Source of the DNA: Chitinophaga sp. CF118
GTDB taxonomy: Bacteria; Bacteroidota; Bacteroidia; Chitinophagales; Chitinophagaceae
Length of the DNA: 64,000 nt
Direction of reading: 5' to 3'
Assembly: GCF_900112615.1 (NCBI RefSeq)
Contig: NZ_FOMK01000008.1
Span: forward strand, 2,011-66,010
The stretch's first letter is position 1. Each line of letters begins with the position of its first letter. The notes under the pieces were generated by a model. The model made no database searches. It saw only the letters and a list, made by a program, of their open reading frames with translations, and was not told where the DNA came from. Shown in pieces: positions 28,082 to 39,100 of the stretch. The position numbers and the translations under genes were made by a program.

Positions 28082-28546
28082 ACTTTGAGGGTTGAAATTA
28101 AAATTTAGAAAAGGGTTTCATCAGGACTGATTCATGGATAGTTTCCGTATTTAAGTATTTTACTGTATTATCATAAATATACCCAATTTATGAGGAGCAT
28201 TTCCCTCTCTCAGAATATAAAAATTAACTCATCATATCACCGGTACCTTACAAATAAATTTTATGATTTATGTGAATAAGAAATTCCAGATTGAACAACA
28301 TTCCTATCAACAATGTCACCGGCCTTAATCAGTATTCAACCTTTTTAACAAAGTAAATACATGCCTCGCCACAATTTTATCTAATTGACAAATAAATATT
28401 TTTGACGATATTAAAAAATTACTAATATTACGTTGGATTTGCATCCGGGAAAGTTTGGGGCATATGAAAATAACCTGTTGTTCTCTGTAGTAATTGATCG
28501 TTGTTAGCTGAGCTATCCCCTACAACCTATACCTATATATCAACCT
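28082..28546. other. Divergent intergenic region upstream of the large surface-protein cluster
   Basis: An A/T-rich 465-bp gap between two divergent genes. A TTG at about 28400 followed 18 nt later by TAATATTA is the only candidate -33/-7 pair for the plus-strand cluster, and it matches poorly. No repeat, RNA or small gene is seen. Confidence 0.35.
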
Positions 28547-31500
28547 ATGGTAAAACCTTACCTACGAACATTCTGTTGCCGTTACATTAGCCTGTTAGCG
28601 CTATTAATTGCTGGTCAAACTGTTGCCGTGCATGCGGCAGACAGTGATTATGTTAAGACCCGTTTACCGGCGGCCAATGTCATGGCCACCAGTATGATGG
28701 AAAGCCGCAACTTTCCAGATATAGATAAAAAGCTGGTAGCAGAAACGCTGATAGCGCCCGAAGCTGGTTTATTCTCCGATGCCGGCCTGCAAAGTATATA
28801 TGACACTGACAGTAATGTCCATGTATACCGTGACATAGCCAGGGCAGAATTCGAGAAAATAGACAAGGATAACCGCTATACAGCCTCCCTCTCGCCAGAC
28901 GATCTGAATGAGCTGCCCATAGGGCTTTTTAAGAACGTTGGCAATACTACTGTAACGATTGCCGTAAGCAATGCCATTTTTTACTCTACCTACGCAGAGC
29001 TTACCGTATATGCCAAAGTGCAGATACCACAGGAGCCACGTGAGATCTTTTTTGGTCTGAAAGGGCTTAAACTATCGTACAAGGGCGGCATATTGGGCGA
29101 TGCCAAACTGGTATTGCTGGGTGATGTACCTATACGGCTGGGCGGCGGTACAGCAGCGCTGGTACTGAAGGGCGGCATGGATATGCAGACCGGCCAGGGG
29201 CTTGACCTTACTTATGTAACAATAGATTGTAACGGTTTTAAGGAATTGGGACTTAGTGCAGACCTGATGTTCCCGCGGAGCATGCTGGTGCCTTTGAAAC
29301 CAGACGGAGAAAGAACTACAGACAGCTCGCAGGTAAAGGCTTCATTCAATACGGTAGTACGCGACTGGAATGATATACTCGTAAGCGTAGACTTGCCTGC
29401 ATTTGAGATAACACCCCTTAAAGGCGTAGGGTTCCGTATAGGCAAAGCTGTATATGATGGCAGTGACCTGCGTAACTCTCCTGATGTGGTATACCCTGCA
29501 AAATACCAGGAGCGTTACCTGCCTCAGGATGACCCGAACTTATGGCGGGGAGTTTATGTGTCGGACCTGGAAGTAACCTTGCCTAAACAATTTGCACGGG
29601 CTGACCGACCTGACAAACGTGTTTCGTTTGGCGGCAAAAACCTGATCATCGATAATAACGGCATCACCGGCAACTTCTTTGGCAATAATGTATTATCGGC
29701 TGGCAGTGCAGCCGGTTGGCGTTTTTCAGTAGATCATTTCGACATAGATCTGGAGGCCAACCATCTCACAGGGGCAGCATTCAACGGTATGCTGGGCATT
29801 CCCATGTGCAATGCACCGCTGGGCTATTCTGCCGTTATTACCGCTGATAATGAATATATACTGAAGCTGAGCAATCTTGACACACTGGATTTTATGGTGT
29901 GGCGGGCAAAAGCCCAGATAAACCCGAACTCCTGGGTACAGTTAAAACTGGCTAATGGTCGCTTTGAGCCGGAAGCCATGCTAAATGGCTACCTGATCGT
30001 GGCATCGTCTCTGAAAGTAGACGACAACGGTAATCCTGTAGCCAAATTTAAAGGTATCATGTTCCAGGGATTGCACCTGCAGACCAAAGCACCTTATCTC
30101 ACCGCCGAGTATTTTGGATACAGGGATGAGAATACAATTTCCAATTTCCCGGTGGCTATTAAGGAAATCGCCCTGGAAACCAAGGATAGTACTACCGCCA
30201 ACCTCAATATTGACGTACGCTTTAACCTGATGCAAGGGAAATTTGGTGGTGATACGCGGCTCGCGCTGGTTGGAAAGTTTGATAACAGCAAAGGAATACA
30301 GACCTGGAAATTTCAGAAGATAAAGCTGGACTCGATTTCGCTCCATGCTGATCTGAGCGAAGCTATGTCGATATCCGGCCTGCTAAAAGTATATGATGAT
30401 GACGCTGTATATGGAGATGCACTGAGTGGCGAGGTAAACGCGAGCTTCATGAAGGGAAAAATAAAGGTAAGAACCCGTGCTATGTTTGGCGCTAAGAATT
30501 TCCGCTACTGGTATGTGGATGGCAAGGCTGAATTTAAGCCGGGCATCGCAATAGCGCCGCCCCTGAAAATCTCAGGTTTCGGCGGCGGCGCCTATTACCG
30601 GATGAAAAAAGAAGGTATTGATACCATTGCTTCCCCAACCGGCGTAAAGTACGTGCCGGATTCCACCGCAGGACTGGGCATTAAAGCGGCTGTGTTGTTT
30701 GATATGGTGAAAGACGAGGTAGTGCATGGGGAGGTATCTTTTGAAGTGGCGTTTAACCGTAGCGGCGGTATCAACTTCATGGGCCTGTATGGCTATGCTA
30801 AAATATTGGCCACGGTGCCGATGGGCAATATCACAGGGAAATTAAGCAGACAATTTGCCAAAATACAGGAACAGGAACAGAAGGCGATCGCCAAACTGGG
30901 GTCCACAGGCCAGAAACTGGAGGAATTGAAAGTATCCGATCCTTCAAGTGCTGCCTCCCTTCTGGCGGGCGATCAGAATCTATCTGCCGAAGTGGGCATA
31001 ACCGCCTATGTAGGTATACAATATGACTTCACGACTTCTACGTTGCACGGCAACTTTGATATGTACATGAACGTAGCCAACGGCATGCTGACGGGCAACT
31101 CCAGCGGCAACCGCGCGGGCTGGGCAGTGATCCATATTTCACCCAGCGAGTGGTACCTGCATATGGGAACGCCTACCAATCGTTTAGGTACCAAGTTCTC
31201 TATAGGTGGTCTCTCTATTAAATCAGGGGCCTACCTGATGGTGGGTGATAAGATACCCGGCTCTCCACCACCGCCCCAGGAGGTGGCAGATATCCTGGGC
31301 GTAGATATGGAGGAGCTGGATTATATGCGCGACGCCAATGCGCTGGGTGATGGCCGAGGATTTGCATTTGGTGCCAACCTTAGTGTGGAAACCGGCGATA
31401 TCACTTTTCTGATACTATATGCCAACTTTAAGGCAGGCTTAGGTTTTGACATCATGCTGAAAGATTATGGAGATGCGCATTGCGTTGGTAGTACAGAGAA

Positions 31501-33217
31501 AATCGGTATAGATGGCTGGTACGCTAACGGCCAGGCATATGTATATCTGCAGGGTGAGTTAGGTGTGAAAGTAAACCTGAGAATCATAAAGGCCCGCATA
31601 CCACTCATATCCGGCGCAGCCGCTATGCTGATGCAGGCTAAACTGCCCAATCCTACCTGGGTAAGGGGATATATGGCCGTTAAATTCAGCGTGTTAAACG
31701 GCCTTGTAAAAGGTAATATGCGCATGAAGGTTGTTATCGGTGATGAGTGTGAGATCGTAATGAATGGTAACAGCCCGGTAGATGTGAAGATCATATCAGA
31801 CGTAAAACCAGCAGCGAATGCCGACGCAGTGGATGTATTCACTGCACCGCAAGCCGCCTTTAATATGCGTATGGGTCAGCAGTTCGATGTAGATGACGAC
31901 CAGGGGACAAAGACCTACCGCGCGAGACTGGCATCCTTTACCGTTATGGATAATGGTCAGCCGATACCTGGTCGCCTGGAATGGAATGCCAACAATGATG
32001 GTGTTTCCTTCTACTCCAAGGAGGTACTGCCTTCTCAAAAACAGCTGACGGCTACGGTGAAGGTGGCATTTGAAGAGCGGGTGGGCGTAACCTGGCAGAC
32101 AGCCTATGTAGATGGCAAACCGGGCGAAGAGATTGAAACGGTGACCTTCACTACCGGTACTGCGCCGGACTATATCCCGATGCAGAACATCGCATATGCG
32201 TACCCGGTAGTGAACCAGCAATACTATTACAAAGATGAATCTGATAAAGGCATCATTAACCTGAGTATGGGACAGGCTTACCTGTTCGACGCCAAATGGC
32301 AGTATGCGATCAATTTCAAAGATGCCGCTGGTCAGACAACTAAATTGGATATGACCTATGACGTCCCTTCACAGACGATTCATTTTACACCAACGGGTCT
32401 GAAGGCGAATACAGTCTATCAGTTCGACGTAATAGCCATTCCTCCAGGCGCACAAAGTACCGATGAAGTAGTGGCTTACCAGCAACAACAGGATGCGGGC
32501 GAAGACGGCAGCTATGCTGTTGCCAACAACCAGGCACAGACAGTTTCCAGAGGGGACGTAGCCAAATCATTACTGCATTACGGATTCCGTACCAGCAAAT
32601 TCAACACGTTTGGAGAGAAGATGCAGTCGCTGCGTTTGAAAGACGGCATTGGTGAAACAGTTTCGACAGATGTAGTACGCCTGCTGGCCGACGTAGGCGA
32701 CTATGAAGGCTTTGAAGTAGTGGAAATGACTGGTAACAATTACACCGGTTATAAACCGATGGTGAATGTGGAAGCGGTAATGGATGATGCGTATTTTACC
32801 AACGACATTAACCCGCTGTTGTATGCCAACTACCCTATCAATAACGAGATATTCATTAATAAACGTAATACGGATGAATTTGGCGTGACGCCAAGCAAGG
32901 CGTTTATCCTGATGCCTACTTACCTGGCAGAAGCATCTACCGGCAAGGTGACCAGCTGGATAAAGACAAGGCTGCCGTATCTGTACGATCTTCCACAGGT
33001 ATACAGCCTGGACTTCAACGAGCTGCAATACAAAGTAGTGAACAGGTTCATGGGTACAGAGGAAGCGCCGAAATACGCCTACCTGATAAATGGGCATTTC
33101 CCTTTCATACGGTATGGCGCTTACAAAGTAAAATACCAGTATGTGCTGCCTGACGGGACTAAAACCAGCAGCGCGATATTCAATTATCATAATCCATTTA
33201 AAACCACCGGCTTCTAA
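28547..33217 (+). CDS. Very large exported protein of unknown family, first gene of the surface cluster
   Basis: 1556 residues with a signal peptide ending at V-H-A-A. I do not recognise the family. The mature protein reads as almost pure beta structure: long stretches of alternating residues with D-G/N-G turns and recurring phrases (G-N-F-F-G-N-N-V-L-S-A-G; K-A-P-Y-L-T-A-E-Y-F-G-Y; G-G-G-A-Y-Y-R-M; W-Y-A-N-G-Q-A-Y-V-Y-L-Q-G-E-L-G-V). This suggests an elongated beta-solenoid or very large barrel/groove. A short helical insert (about 765-810) and a P-P-P-P linker (about 905) break it. The last about 450 residues look like Ig/FN3 modules (F-T-T-G-T-A-P-D-Y-I-P). No sorting domain is seen. Its stop codon overlaps the next start as TAATG, so translation of the two is coupled. 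Confidence 0.82.
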   Translation: MVKPYLRTFCCRYISLLALLIAGQTVAVHAADSDYVKTRLPAANVMATSMMESRNFPDIDKKLVAETLIAPEAGLFSDAGLQSIYDTDSNVHVYRDIARAEFEKIDKDNRYTASLSPDDLNELPIGLFKNVGNTTVTIAVSNAIFYSTYAELTVYAKVQIPQEPREIFFGLKGLKLSYKGGILGDAKLVLLGDVPIRLGGGTAALVLKGGMDMQTGQGLDLTYVTIDCNGFKELGLSADLMFPRSMLVPLKPDGERTTDSSQVKASFNTVVRDWNDILVSVDLPAFEITPLKGVGFRIGKAVYDGSDLRNSPDVVYPAKYQERYLPQDDPNLWRGVYVSDLEVTLPKQFARADRPDKRVSFGGKNLIIDNNGITGNFFGNNVLSAGSAAGWRFSVDHFDIDLEANHLTGAAFNGMLGIPMCNAPLGYSAVITADNEYILKLSNLDTLDFMVWRAKAQINPNSWVQLKLANGRFEPEAMLNGYLIVASSLKVDDNGNPVAKFKGIMFQGLHLQTKAPYLTAEYFGYRDENTISNFPVAIKEIALETKDSTTANLNIDVRFNLMQGKFGGDTRLALVGKFDNSKGIQTWKFQKIKLDSISLHADLSEAMSISGLLKVYDDDAVYGDALSGEVNASFMKGKIKVRTRAMFGAKNFRYWYVDGKAEFKPGIAIAPPLKISGFGGGAYYRMKKEGIDTIASPTGVKYVPDSTAGLGIKAAVLFDMVKDEVVHGEVSFEVAFNRSGGINFMGLYGYAKILATVPMGNITGKLSRQFAKIQEQEQKAIAKLGSTGQKLEELKVSDPSSAASLLAGDQNLSAEVGITAYVGIQYDFTTSTLHGNFDMYMNVANGMLTGNSSGNRAGWAVIHISPSEWYLHMGTPTNRLGTKFSIGGLSIKSGAYLMVGDKIPGSPPPPQEVADILGVDMEELDYMRDANALGDGRGFAFGANLSVETGDITFLILYANFKAGLGFDIMLKDYGDAHCVGSTEKIGIDGWYANGQAYVYLQGELGVKVNLRIIKARIPLISGAAAMLMQAKLPNPTWVRGYMAVKFSVLNGLVKGNMRMKVVIGDECEIVMNGNSPVDVKIISDVKPAANADAVDVFTAPQAAFNMRMGQQFDVDDDQGTKTYRARLASFTVMDNGQPIPGRLEWNANNDGVSFYSKEVLPSQKQLTATVKVAFEERVGVTWQTAYVDGKPGEEIETVTFTTGTAPDYIPMQNIAYAYPVVNQQYYYKDESDKGIINLSMGQAYLFDAKWQYAINFKDAAGQTTKLDMTYDVPSQTIHFTPTGLKANTVYQFDVIAIPPGAQSTDEVVAYQQQQDAGEDGSYAVANNQAQTVSRGDVAKSLLHYGFRTSKFNTFGEKMQSLRLKDGIGETVSTDVVRLLADVGDYEGFEVVEMTGNNYTGYKPMVNVEAVMDDAYFTNDINPLLYANYPINNEIFINKRNTDEFGVTPSKAFILMPTYLAEASTGKVTSWIKTRLPYLYDLPQVYSLDFNELQYKVVNRFMGTEEAPKYAYLINGHFPFIRYGAYKVKYQYVLPDGTKTSSAIFNYHNPFKTTGF

Positions 33218-35310
33218 TGTATACAATGCGCAGGCTATCTTCTATACTGCTTATACTTTTATGCTTTACCGCTGCATTGCCGCTACATGCTCAGCATAAA
33301 GACAGCGCCAGGATAGCGGTTACCGCCAGGGCCCGCCAGCACAGCATATTGCTGCGATGGGGCATGACCACATCCCGTGCCTGGAAGTTCGGTAATCAAT
33401 ATGGTTTTCAACTTACCCGTTATACCGTTACCCGCGATGGGAAGTTGTTGTCGTCACCAGAGGTTAAAGTATTGAATACGCAACCGCTGCGACCTAAACC
33501 ATTAGATGAATGGGAAAAAATAGTACAGCAGGACCAATATGCCGCCATCATTGCACAGGCATTGTATGGTAAGGACTTTGAAGTAGGTAGTGCCGGTAAT
33601 AAGGGTATTGCAAGTATCATGGCACAATCTGCCGAACAGGAGCAGCGTTTTTCCCTCTCCCTGTATGCTGCAGACAATAGCTTTGAAGCCGCTGTGATGG
33701 CAGGGTGGGGCTGGGAAGACAAAGACGCCCGTCCCAATGAGAAATACCTGTACCGGGTTAATTCGCTGGCGCCAAAAGAGCGCCTGGTTGTCGATTCCGG
33801 AGGTGTATTCATTGGAATACAGGACTATGCACCATTGCCTGTACCGGGTGATGTAGGGGCTGTGTTTGGCGATAAACAGGTAGCACTTAGCTGGGATTAC
33901 AGCGTTTTGAAACACTACTATACTTCGTGGATAGTAGAACGCTCTAAAGATGGCGGTAAGACCTTTGAGCCGGCCCGTTCGCTGCCGGTGACCAACCTGA
34001 ATGAAAAAGAGAACAGGCCTTCTTCCCGCATGTATTTTCTTGACTCGCTGGAGGACAACAATACGGTATACCAGTTCAGGGTAAGAGGTATTTCCGCATT
34101 CGGTGAAAAGGGGCCACCTTCTGCACTAACTACCGGCAAAGGCAGGCACGTATTGATATATGTGCCCAACATCCGCAGCAACAAGATCTCGGCGCAGGGA
34201 AAAATGACGCTTACCTGGGATTTTGAAGCAGCAGGTAATCCACTGATTAAGGGGTTTGCATTGAACCAGGCAGCAAGTGAGGGAGGACCTTACAAAACCG
34301 CACTTGCCAATATTGCTCCTGATCAGCGCAGCCTGCAATACGACCAACTATTACCTTCCAACTATTTCACCATTACGGCTATTGCCAAAGAAGGCGAATC
34401 GACGACCTCATTTCCTGTGCTGGTGCAACCGGTAGATTCTACTCCACCTGCACCTCCTGTAGGACTGGCAGGCACTGTTGACAGTAATGGTGTGGTAATC
34501 CTCACCTGGAAAGCCAATATGGAAAAGGATATGTTGGGGTACAAAGTGTTCCGCGCCGGCAAACTGAATGAAGAATTGTCTCCCCTGGTAGACTCTATCT
34601 ATATGAAGACTGTTTACAAAGACACTGTTCCTATAAAATTCCTGAACAGAAAAGTATACTATGCGGTAGCAGCATTGGATAAACGTTATAATCAATCCGA
34701 TTATTCCGCTATCCTGGAGCTGAAGAAACCGGATGTGATACCACCTACTTCGCCGGTGTTCAGTGCTTATAAGGTAGTAGATGGCCAGGTACAATTATCC
34801 TGGGTGAACAGTGGAGATGAAGATGTTGCCGCGCACCTGCTATACCGGAAGAACCGCGCAGATTCCAGCCATAAGTGGTTATTGCTTCAGACATTCAGTG
34901 ACCACACGCAGTATTATGCGGATCAGCTGATTGAAGGTGGACAAACCTATACTTATATCCTGATGGCGAAGGATAGCAGTGGCCTTGAGTCGCCGCCTAC
35001 CCAGCCTATTACCGTAACAATACCTTCAGACCCGAATGCCATCAGCGTGAAAACATTGAATGCGTATGTGAACCAGGAGGGGCGCTACATTGAACTATCC
35101 TGGAAGGATAGCAACACTGGTGTAAACGAATACCAGTTGTATAAAGGAGCAGGCGGTCAACCGCTGAGTCTCTGGAAAGTAGTTCCGGCAAACGTGAAAA
35201 AGATTGTAGACGAATCGCTGAAGATCAATACTGTTTATGAGTACGGCGTACGCGCCGTGAACAAAAACGGTCTGAGCGGCCCGCTCAAAAAAGTTAAAAC
35301 AAGTTATTAA
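33217..35310 (+). CDS. Exported fibronectin type III repeat protein
   Basis: 697 residues. The signal peptide M-R-R-L-S-S-I-L-L-I-L-L ends at L-H-A-Q; the ATG at 33217 overlaps the previous stop codon, and an ATG at 33226 is also possible. After about 200 residues of a poorly defined beta domain come FN3-like units at about 205-300, 305-400, 405-505, 510-605 and 610-697, with L-S-W-D-Y, L-T-W-D-F, L-T-W-K-A-N, L-S-W-V-N-S and L-S-W-K-D-S strands and Y-x-Y-x-V/L repeats. No enzyme motif or T9SS tail is seen. FN3 rods usually act as spacers or binding modules. The last about 140 bp of the gene were copied into the duplication that gave rise to the truncated copy downstream. Confidence 0.85.
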   Translation: MYTMRRLSSILLILLCFTAALPLHAQHKDSARIAVTARARQHSILLRWGMTTSRAWKFGNQYGFQLTRYTVTRDGKLLSSPEVKVLNTQPLRPKPLDEWEKIVQQDQYAAIIAQALYGKDFEVGSAGNKGIASIMAQSAEQEQRFSLSLYAADNSFEAAVMAGWGWEDKDARPNEKYLYRVNSLAPKERLVVDSGGVFIGIQDYAPLPVPGDVGAVFGDKQVALSWDYSVLKHYYTSWIVERSKDGGKTFEPARSLPVTNLNEKENRPSSRMYFLDSLEDNNTVYQFRVRGISAFGEKGPPSALTTGKGRHVLIYVPNIRSNKISAQGKMTLTWDFEAAGNPLIKGFALNQAASEGGPYKTALANIAPDQRSLQYDQLLPSNYFTITAIAKEGESTTSFPVLVQPVDSTPPAPPVGLAGTVDSNGVVILTWKANMEKDMLGYKVFRAGKLNEELSPLVDSIYMKTVYKDTVPIKFLNRKVYYAVAALDKRYNQSDYSAILELKKPDVIPPTSPVFSAYKVVDGQVQLSWVNSGDEDVAAHLLYRKNRADSSHKWLLLQTFSDHTQYYADQLIEGGQTYTYILMAKDSSGLESPPTQPITVTIPSDPNAISVKTLNAYVNQEGRYIELSWKDSNTGVNEYQLYKGAGGQPLSLWKVVPANVKKIVDESLKINTVYEYGVRAVNKNGLSGPLKKVKTSY

Positions 35311-35330
35311 CACCTAAATACCTTTTATTT

Positions 35331-35882
35331 ATGAAAACCATGACACAAAGAGTCCTATTGTTGTTATTCCTTCCCCTGCTGGCGTTTACAAGCAGGCTGT
35401 CCGCGCAGAACACAGCGGCGTACGAACTGACCGTAGATTACGCCATCATGGGCTTCGGCCGTATAGCAACCTGCGAGAGCAACTATGAAATAAATGCTAT
35501 TATGCAGAATGGCAGTACGAACCTTATCGCCTCCGGATCTCTGGATGGTCTCAACGATGGCGAGGTGTGGTTTTTTCCTCCTCAGACTATCACCTTTACC
35601 TCAGACAACCCTGTAATACGGATTGCAGTATGGAGCAAACGGAAAACCAGCTGTAGCAAAACCGCGGCTGCTGGCGAAATAGATTACTTACTTCCGGTGG
35701 GCAATATTACCTGGTTTGATGTGAACGTTGGCGGTTTATTTACTGGCTATAACCTTGAGTCTAATATGCATATATCTATTAAACCTGCGTCCATATCGAC
35801 TGCAACTCCTGCCAACGGGGATGTCATCAACATCAACAGGACAGGCAGCACCCTATACAGTTCTCCGAAAGCGGAACATTGA
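35331..35882 (+). pseudogene. Truncated duplicate of the SprB-repeat protein gene (183 residues)
   Basis: It reads as an open frame with a signal peptide (L-S-A-Q cleavage) and a domain closely matching the N-terminus of the next gene: A-Y-E-L-T-V, I-M-G-F-G, G-S-L-D-G, G-E-x-W-x-F-P, T-I-T-F-T-S-D-N-P-V, S-C-x-K-T. Compared with that gene it lacks 38 codons in frame (114 bp), has a 6-bp duplication (ATCAAC), and stops just after S-S-P-K. All SprB repeats and the T9SS tail are missing, so if translated it would be a small secreted single-domain protein with no anchoring or sorting signal. It is most simply a decaying duplicate, but the intact frame and signal peptide leave room for a soluble decoy or subunit. 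Confidence 0.75.
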
Positions 35883-35930
35883 ATTATACCGGGAAAGATA
35901 ATAACGTCGGAATAAACTAGTACCGGTTAT

Positions 35931-35959
35931 ACTAAGCGGCTGGTGAACAGCCGCTTAGT
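35931..35959 (+). terminator. Perfect hairpin at the duplication junction (terminator-like)
   Basis: A 12-bp perfect stem (ACTAAGCGGCTG at 35931-35942 with its complement at 35948-35959) and a 5-nt loop GTGAA. It lies just before copy 2 of the duplication. No U-tract follows, so it may attenuate transcription, protect the mRNA, or be a scar of the rearrangement. Confidence 0.45.
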
Positions 35960-36119
35960 TGCTGAAAGTAGTTCCGGCAAACGTGAAAACGACTGAAGAA
36001 GAATCGCTGAAGATTCAACACCGTTTTTGAGTATGACGTACGTGCTGTGAACAAAGACGGTCTGAGCAGGTCCGCTCAAAAAAGTTAAAACAAGTTAAAT
36101 CCCTGCATACTTTTTACCT

Positions 36120-39100
36120 ATGCGACCAATGATAAAAAGAGCCCTATTCTTGTTATTCCTTCCCCTGTTGGTGTTTACCATCAGGCTAGCCGCGCAGAAC
36201 CCGACGGCGGTGTACGAACTGACCGTGAAATGCGACATCATGGGCTTCGGCACAGCAACTTGCGGCAGTCTCTATGAAGTATATGCCATTATGGACCACG
36301 GTGGTTCAAGGCTTATCTCCTCCGGATCCCTGGACGGTATCGGAGATGGCGAGCCATGGTATTTTCCAGCCAAGACGATCACCTTTACGTCAGACAATCC
36401 GGTAAAAGGGATTGCAGTATATGGCAAGCGGAAATCCAGCTGCAACAAAACCCAGGAGTCAAAGGAATTAGACTACATGTTCCCGCCCGGCGATCATACC
36501 TGTTTTAGTACCAGGGTGGGTGGCATGTTTGCTGGCTATCATTCTGAATCTACTCTGTTTATAGATATTAAGCCTGTGTCTAATGCATATGAATTGCAGA
36601 TGCAGACAACCGAGGTATATCCCAGTAGTCTGCAGCTAGACTATAACGTGATTGCTCATTATACAGATGGCACGCAGAACGAGATATTTGCGTTTGTATC
36701 GACTGCGCTTCCTTCGGCATGGGATGTCATCAACCGGACAGGCAGCGTCATACATAGCTCCCCCAAACAAATAACATCCATAGAAGTTAACAGTACATGG
36801 GTTCGAAGCTTCCCATGGACCGATGTAAAACGGTCGGCGACCTTCCCTGTCAGTCATACGGGGCAGGACTTTACCGGAGATATTAATAATCCGTTTGTCT
36901 CGTCGATGGACCCGAGCAGTAAAATTCATGTGACCTATAGAAAAGTCATGAATGACCTGGTGTACGACGGAACAAGCCCCAATATATTACCTACAGACGC
37001 TGAGATCAGGATCATTGGTACCCCAGGGATACCAAACCAGCAATATCTCTGGCAATACTCGGCTGATAACGGCCCCTGGACGAAAGCCCCTGACAACAAG
37101 CCGGGATCTAATGTGCTTCAGGTCTCCGGTAAAAGCCTTCTGGGGAATGACTGGGAAAAGTATCTCACGAAACAGATACGGGTTAGAATGTTACCGGTTT
37201 GCGCGCAGGACCGGGAATCCGGTACTATTACATTGGACTACCGGTTGGAATCGCCGCACATTACAAACATCATTCCTAAGAAAATATCCTGTAACGGCGC
37301 CAGTGACGGCGGTTTTACAGTCATCTTTGACCGTCCGGCATATACCGGTGAGACGATAAATGTAGAAGTCAAGGACCTGAAAAACGTTATTGGCGGCACC
37401 CTACCTAATCAGATAGGTGTTACGATGGGACCAAATCAGACGTATACCTGGCCTTCAAATACACTTTTCGCCAGCAACTTCCAGGTAAAAGTAACCGGGA
37501 ATATTAATAACACCAACAGTTACAGCGACGCAAGTACGTTCGAGTTCCAGTTAGATGAACCTACACCGGTCACCTTCTCTACACCCGCGCCTATTGCTGC
37601 AAAATGTTACGATGGCAGCGATGGCGGTATCAACCTTAACATTAGTGGAGGTGCAGGTGGTTATGTAGCGTCGTATAAAGGGGTTACGGATAATGATTAT
37701 CTCACACAACCGTTCACCCAGAACACCATAACAGGCCTGGCCAAGAGAGACTACCTGATAAAGGTAAAAGACCAGAACGGTTGTTCCGGTCATACAGCTG
37801 CCGGCGATGAGGAAATAAGCTTCAGCGTTAAACAACCGGATGCACCGCTTGCAGTGGATGCTACTTCCATCATAGATCCTAAAGCATTTGGTTATTCCGA
37901 TGGCAGCATTACCGTCCATCTGAAGGGCGGTACGCCCAAGCCGGACGGTTCCTACGATGTTGAATGGCGGAAGGCAGACGGCACCTTGTTAACACCCGTA
38001 AATACTGTAGATGGCAATGGCATCTATACCACTACCATCAGCAACCAGCCTGACGGTGATTATACCCTGATAGTCACAGATGGCAACTATTACGCCGCTG
38101 CCACCGACAGCAGAACAGGCTGTGCGCTTAACAATACATTTACACTAACACAACCACCACTACTAGTCGCCAATATACAGATTGCGGACAGCGTTAGCTG
38201 TACCGGCAAGGCCGATGGTACGCTTACTGCAATAATAAGCGGCGGTATACCATTTAAAACAGCGCCTCATTATACCTACGAATGGTACCAGGTAGTTAAC
38301 GGTGCAACCGTGCCTATCGGACAAACAGATAGCACCGCAGTTGACCTGCCTGCCGGCCAATACCTGGTAAAAGCTACAGACGCCAATGGTATCACGATAT
38401 TATCCGATACTACTGACCTGATAGATCCGGCCCCGTTACAAGTGCAATTCAACACCACGCCAGCCACCTGTTACGATGGCAGCAATGGTGCGCTGAAAGC
38501 CCTGGTAAGCGGTGGTACAACACCGTACAAGTATAACTGGAGCAACAGCAGCCAGGCGGCTTATAATACGGGTCTGCATGCCGGCACATATACGGTGAAT
38601 ATAATTGACTACCACAGTTGTCCGGTATCGGGCGACTCCGCAGTAGAACAACCGGCAGCTCCGATACAGGTGGCGCAGCGATTATTGACCCAGCCACTTG
38701 CCTATGGCTACTCAGATGGTAGCATTAAAATACTGTTGCAAGGTGGTACCGCTAAAGCTGACGGCAGCTACAATGTGAGCTGGAAAAGGGCGAACGGTAC
38801 ACTGATGGGCAATGGTACAGGTCAGGTAGTGGCTGGCGGTTATGAAAATGTGCTTTCTGGTATACCAGCCGGTAATTATACCGTTACCATTACAGACGCT
38901 CAATATACCGGTCCTGACCTTAATATGGAGGGTTGTACGTTAACGGTAGATTTCAAATTAGACGAACCAGCTCCGTTACAGGTAACCGTTGCAGAACAAC
39001 GTTATGTATCCTGCAAAGGAGCCGCGGATGGTATGCTGACAGCTACCGCCAACGGTGGCGTGCACATATACGGTCCGCTGCCCTACCGCTTTGCCTGGTA

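Larger units (their letters stand above)
35174..36784 (+). repeat. Tandem segmental duplication (789-bp offset) covering a gene end and a gene start
   Basis: Copy 1 (about 35174-35872) holds the last about 137 bp of the FN3 gene and the first part of the following gene. Copy 2 (about 35963-36772) repeats both at an offset of exactly 789 bp: AAAGT at 35176 and 35965, ATG at 35331 and 36120, ATTAA(A/G)CCT at 35778 and 36567. In copy 2 the FN3 tail is no longer open, carrying a frameshift and stop. In copy 1 the gene has lost 114 bp, after which the offset becomes 903. The copies differ at many bases, so the event is not recent. Confidence 0.85.

Noticed and set aside
35331..35882. Interpretation of the short gene as an independent immunity or adaptor gene
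   Set aside because: The 789-bp offset and matching flanks show that it is a duplicate of the next gene's start; independent function is possible but not needed to explain it.
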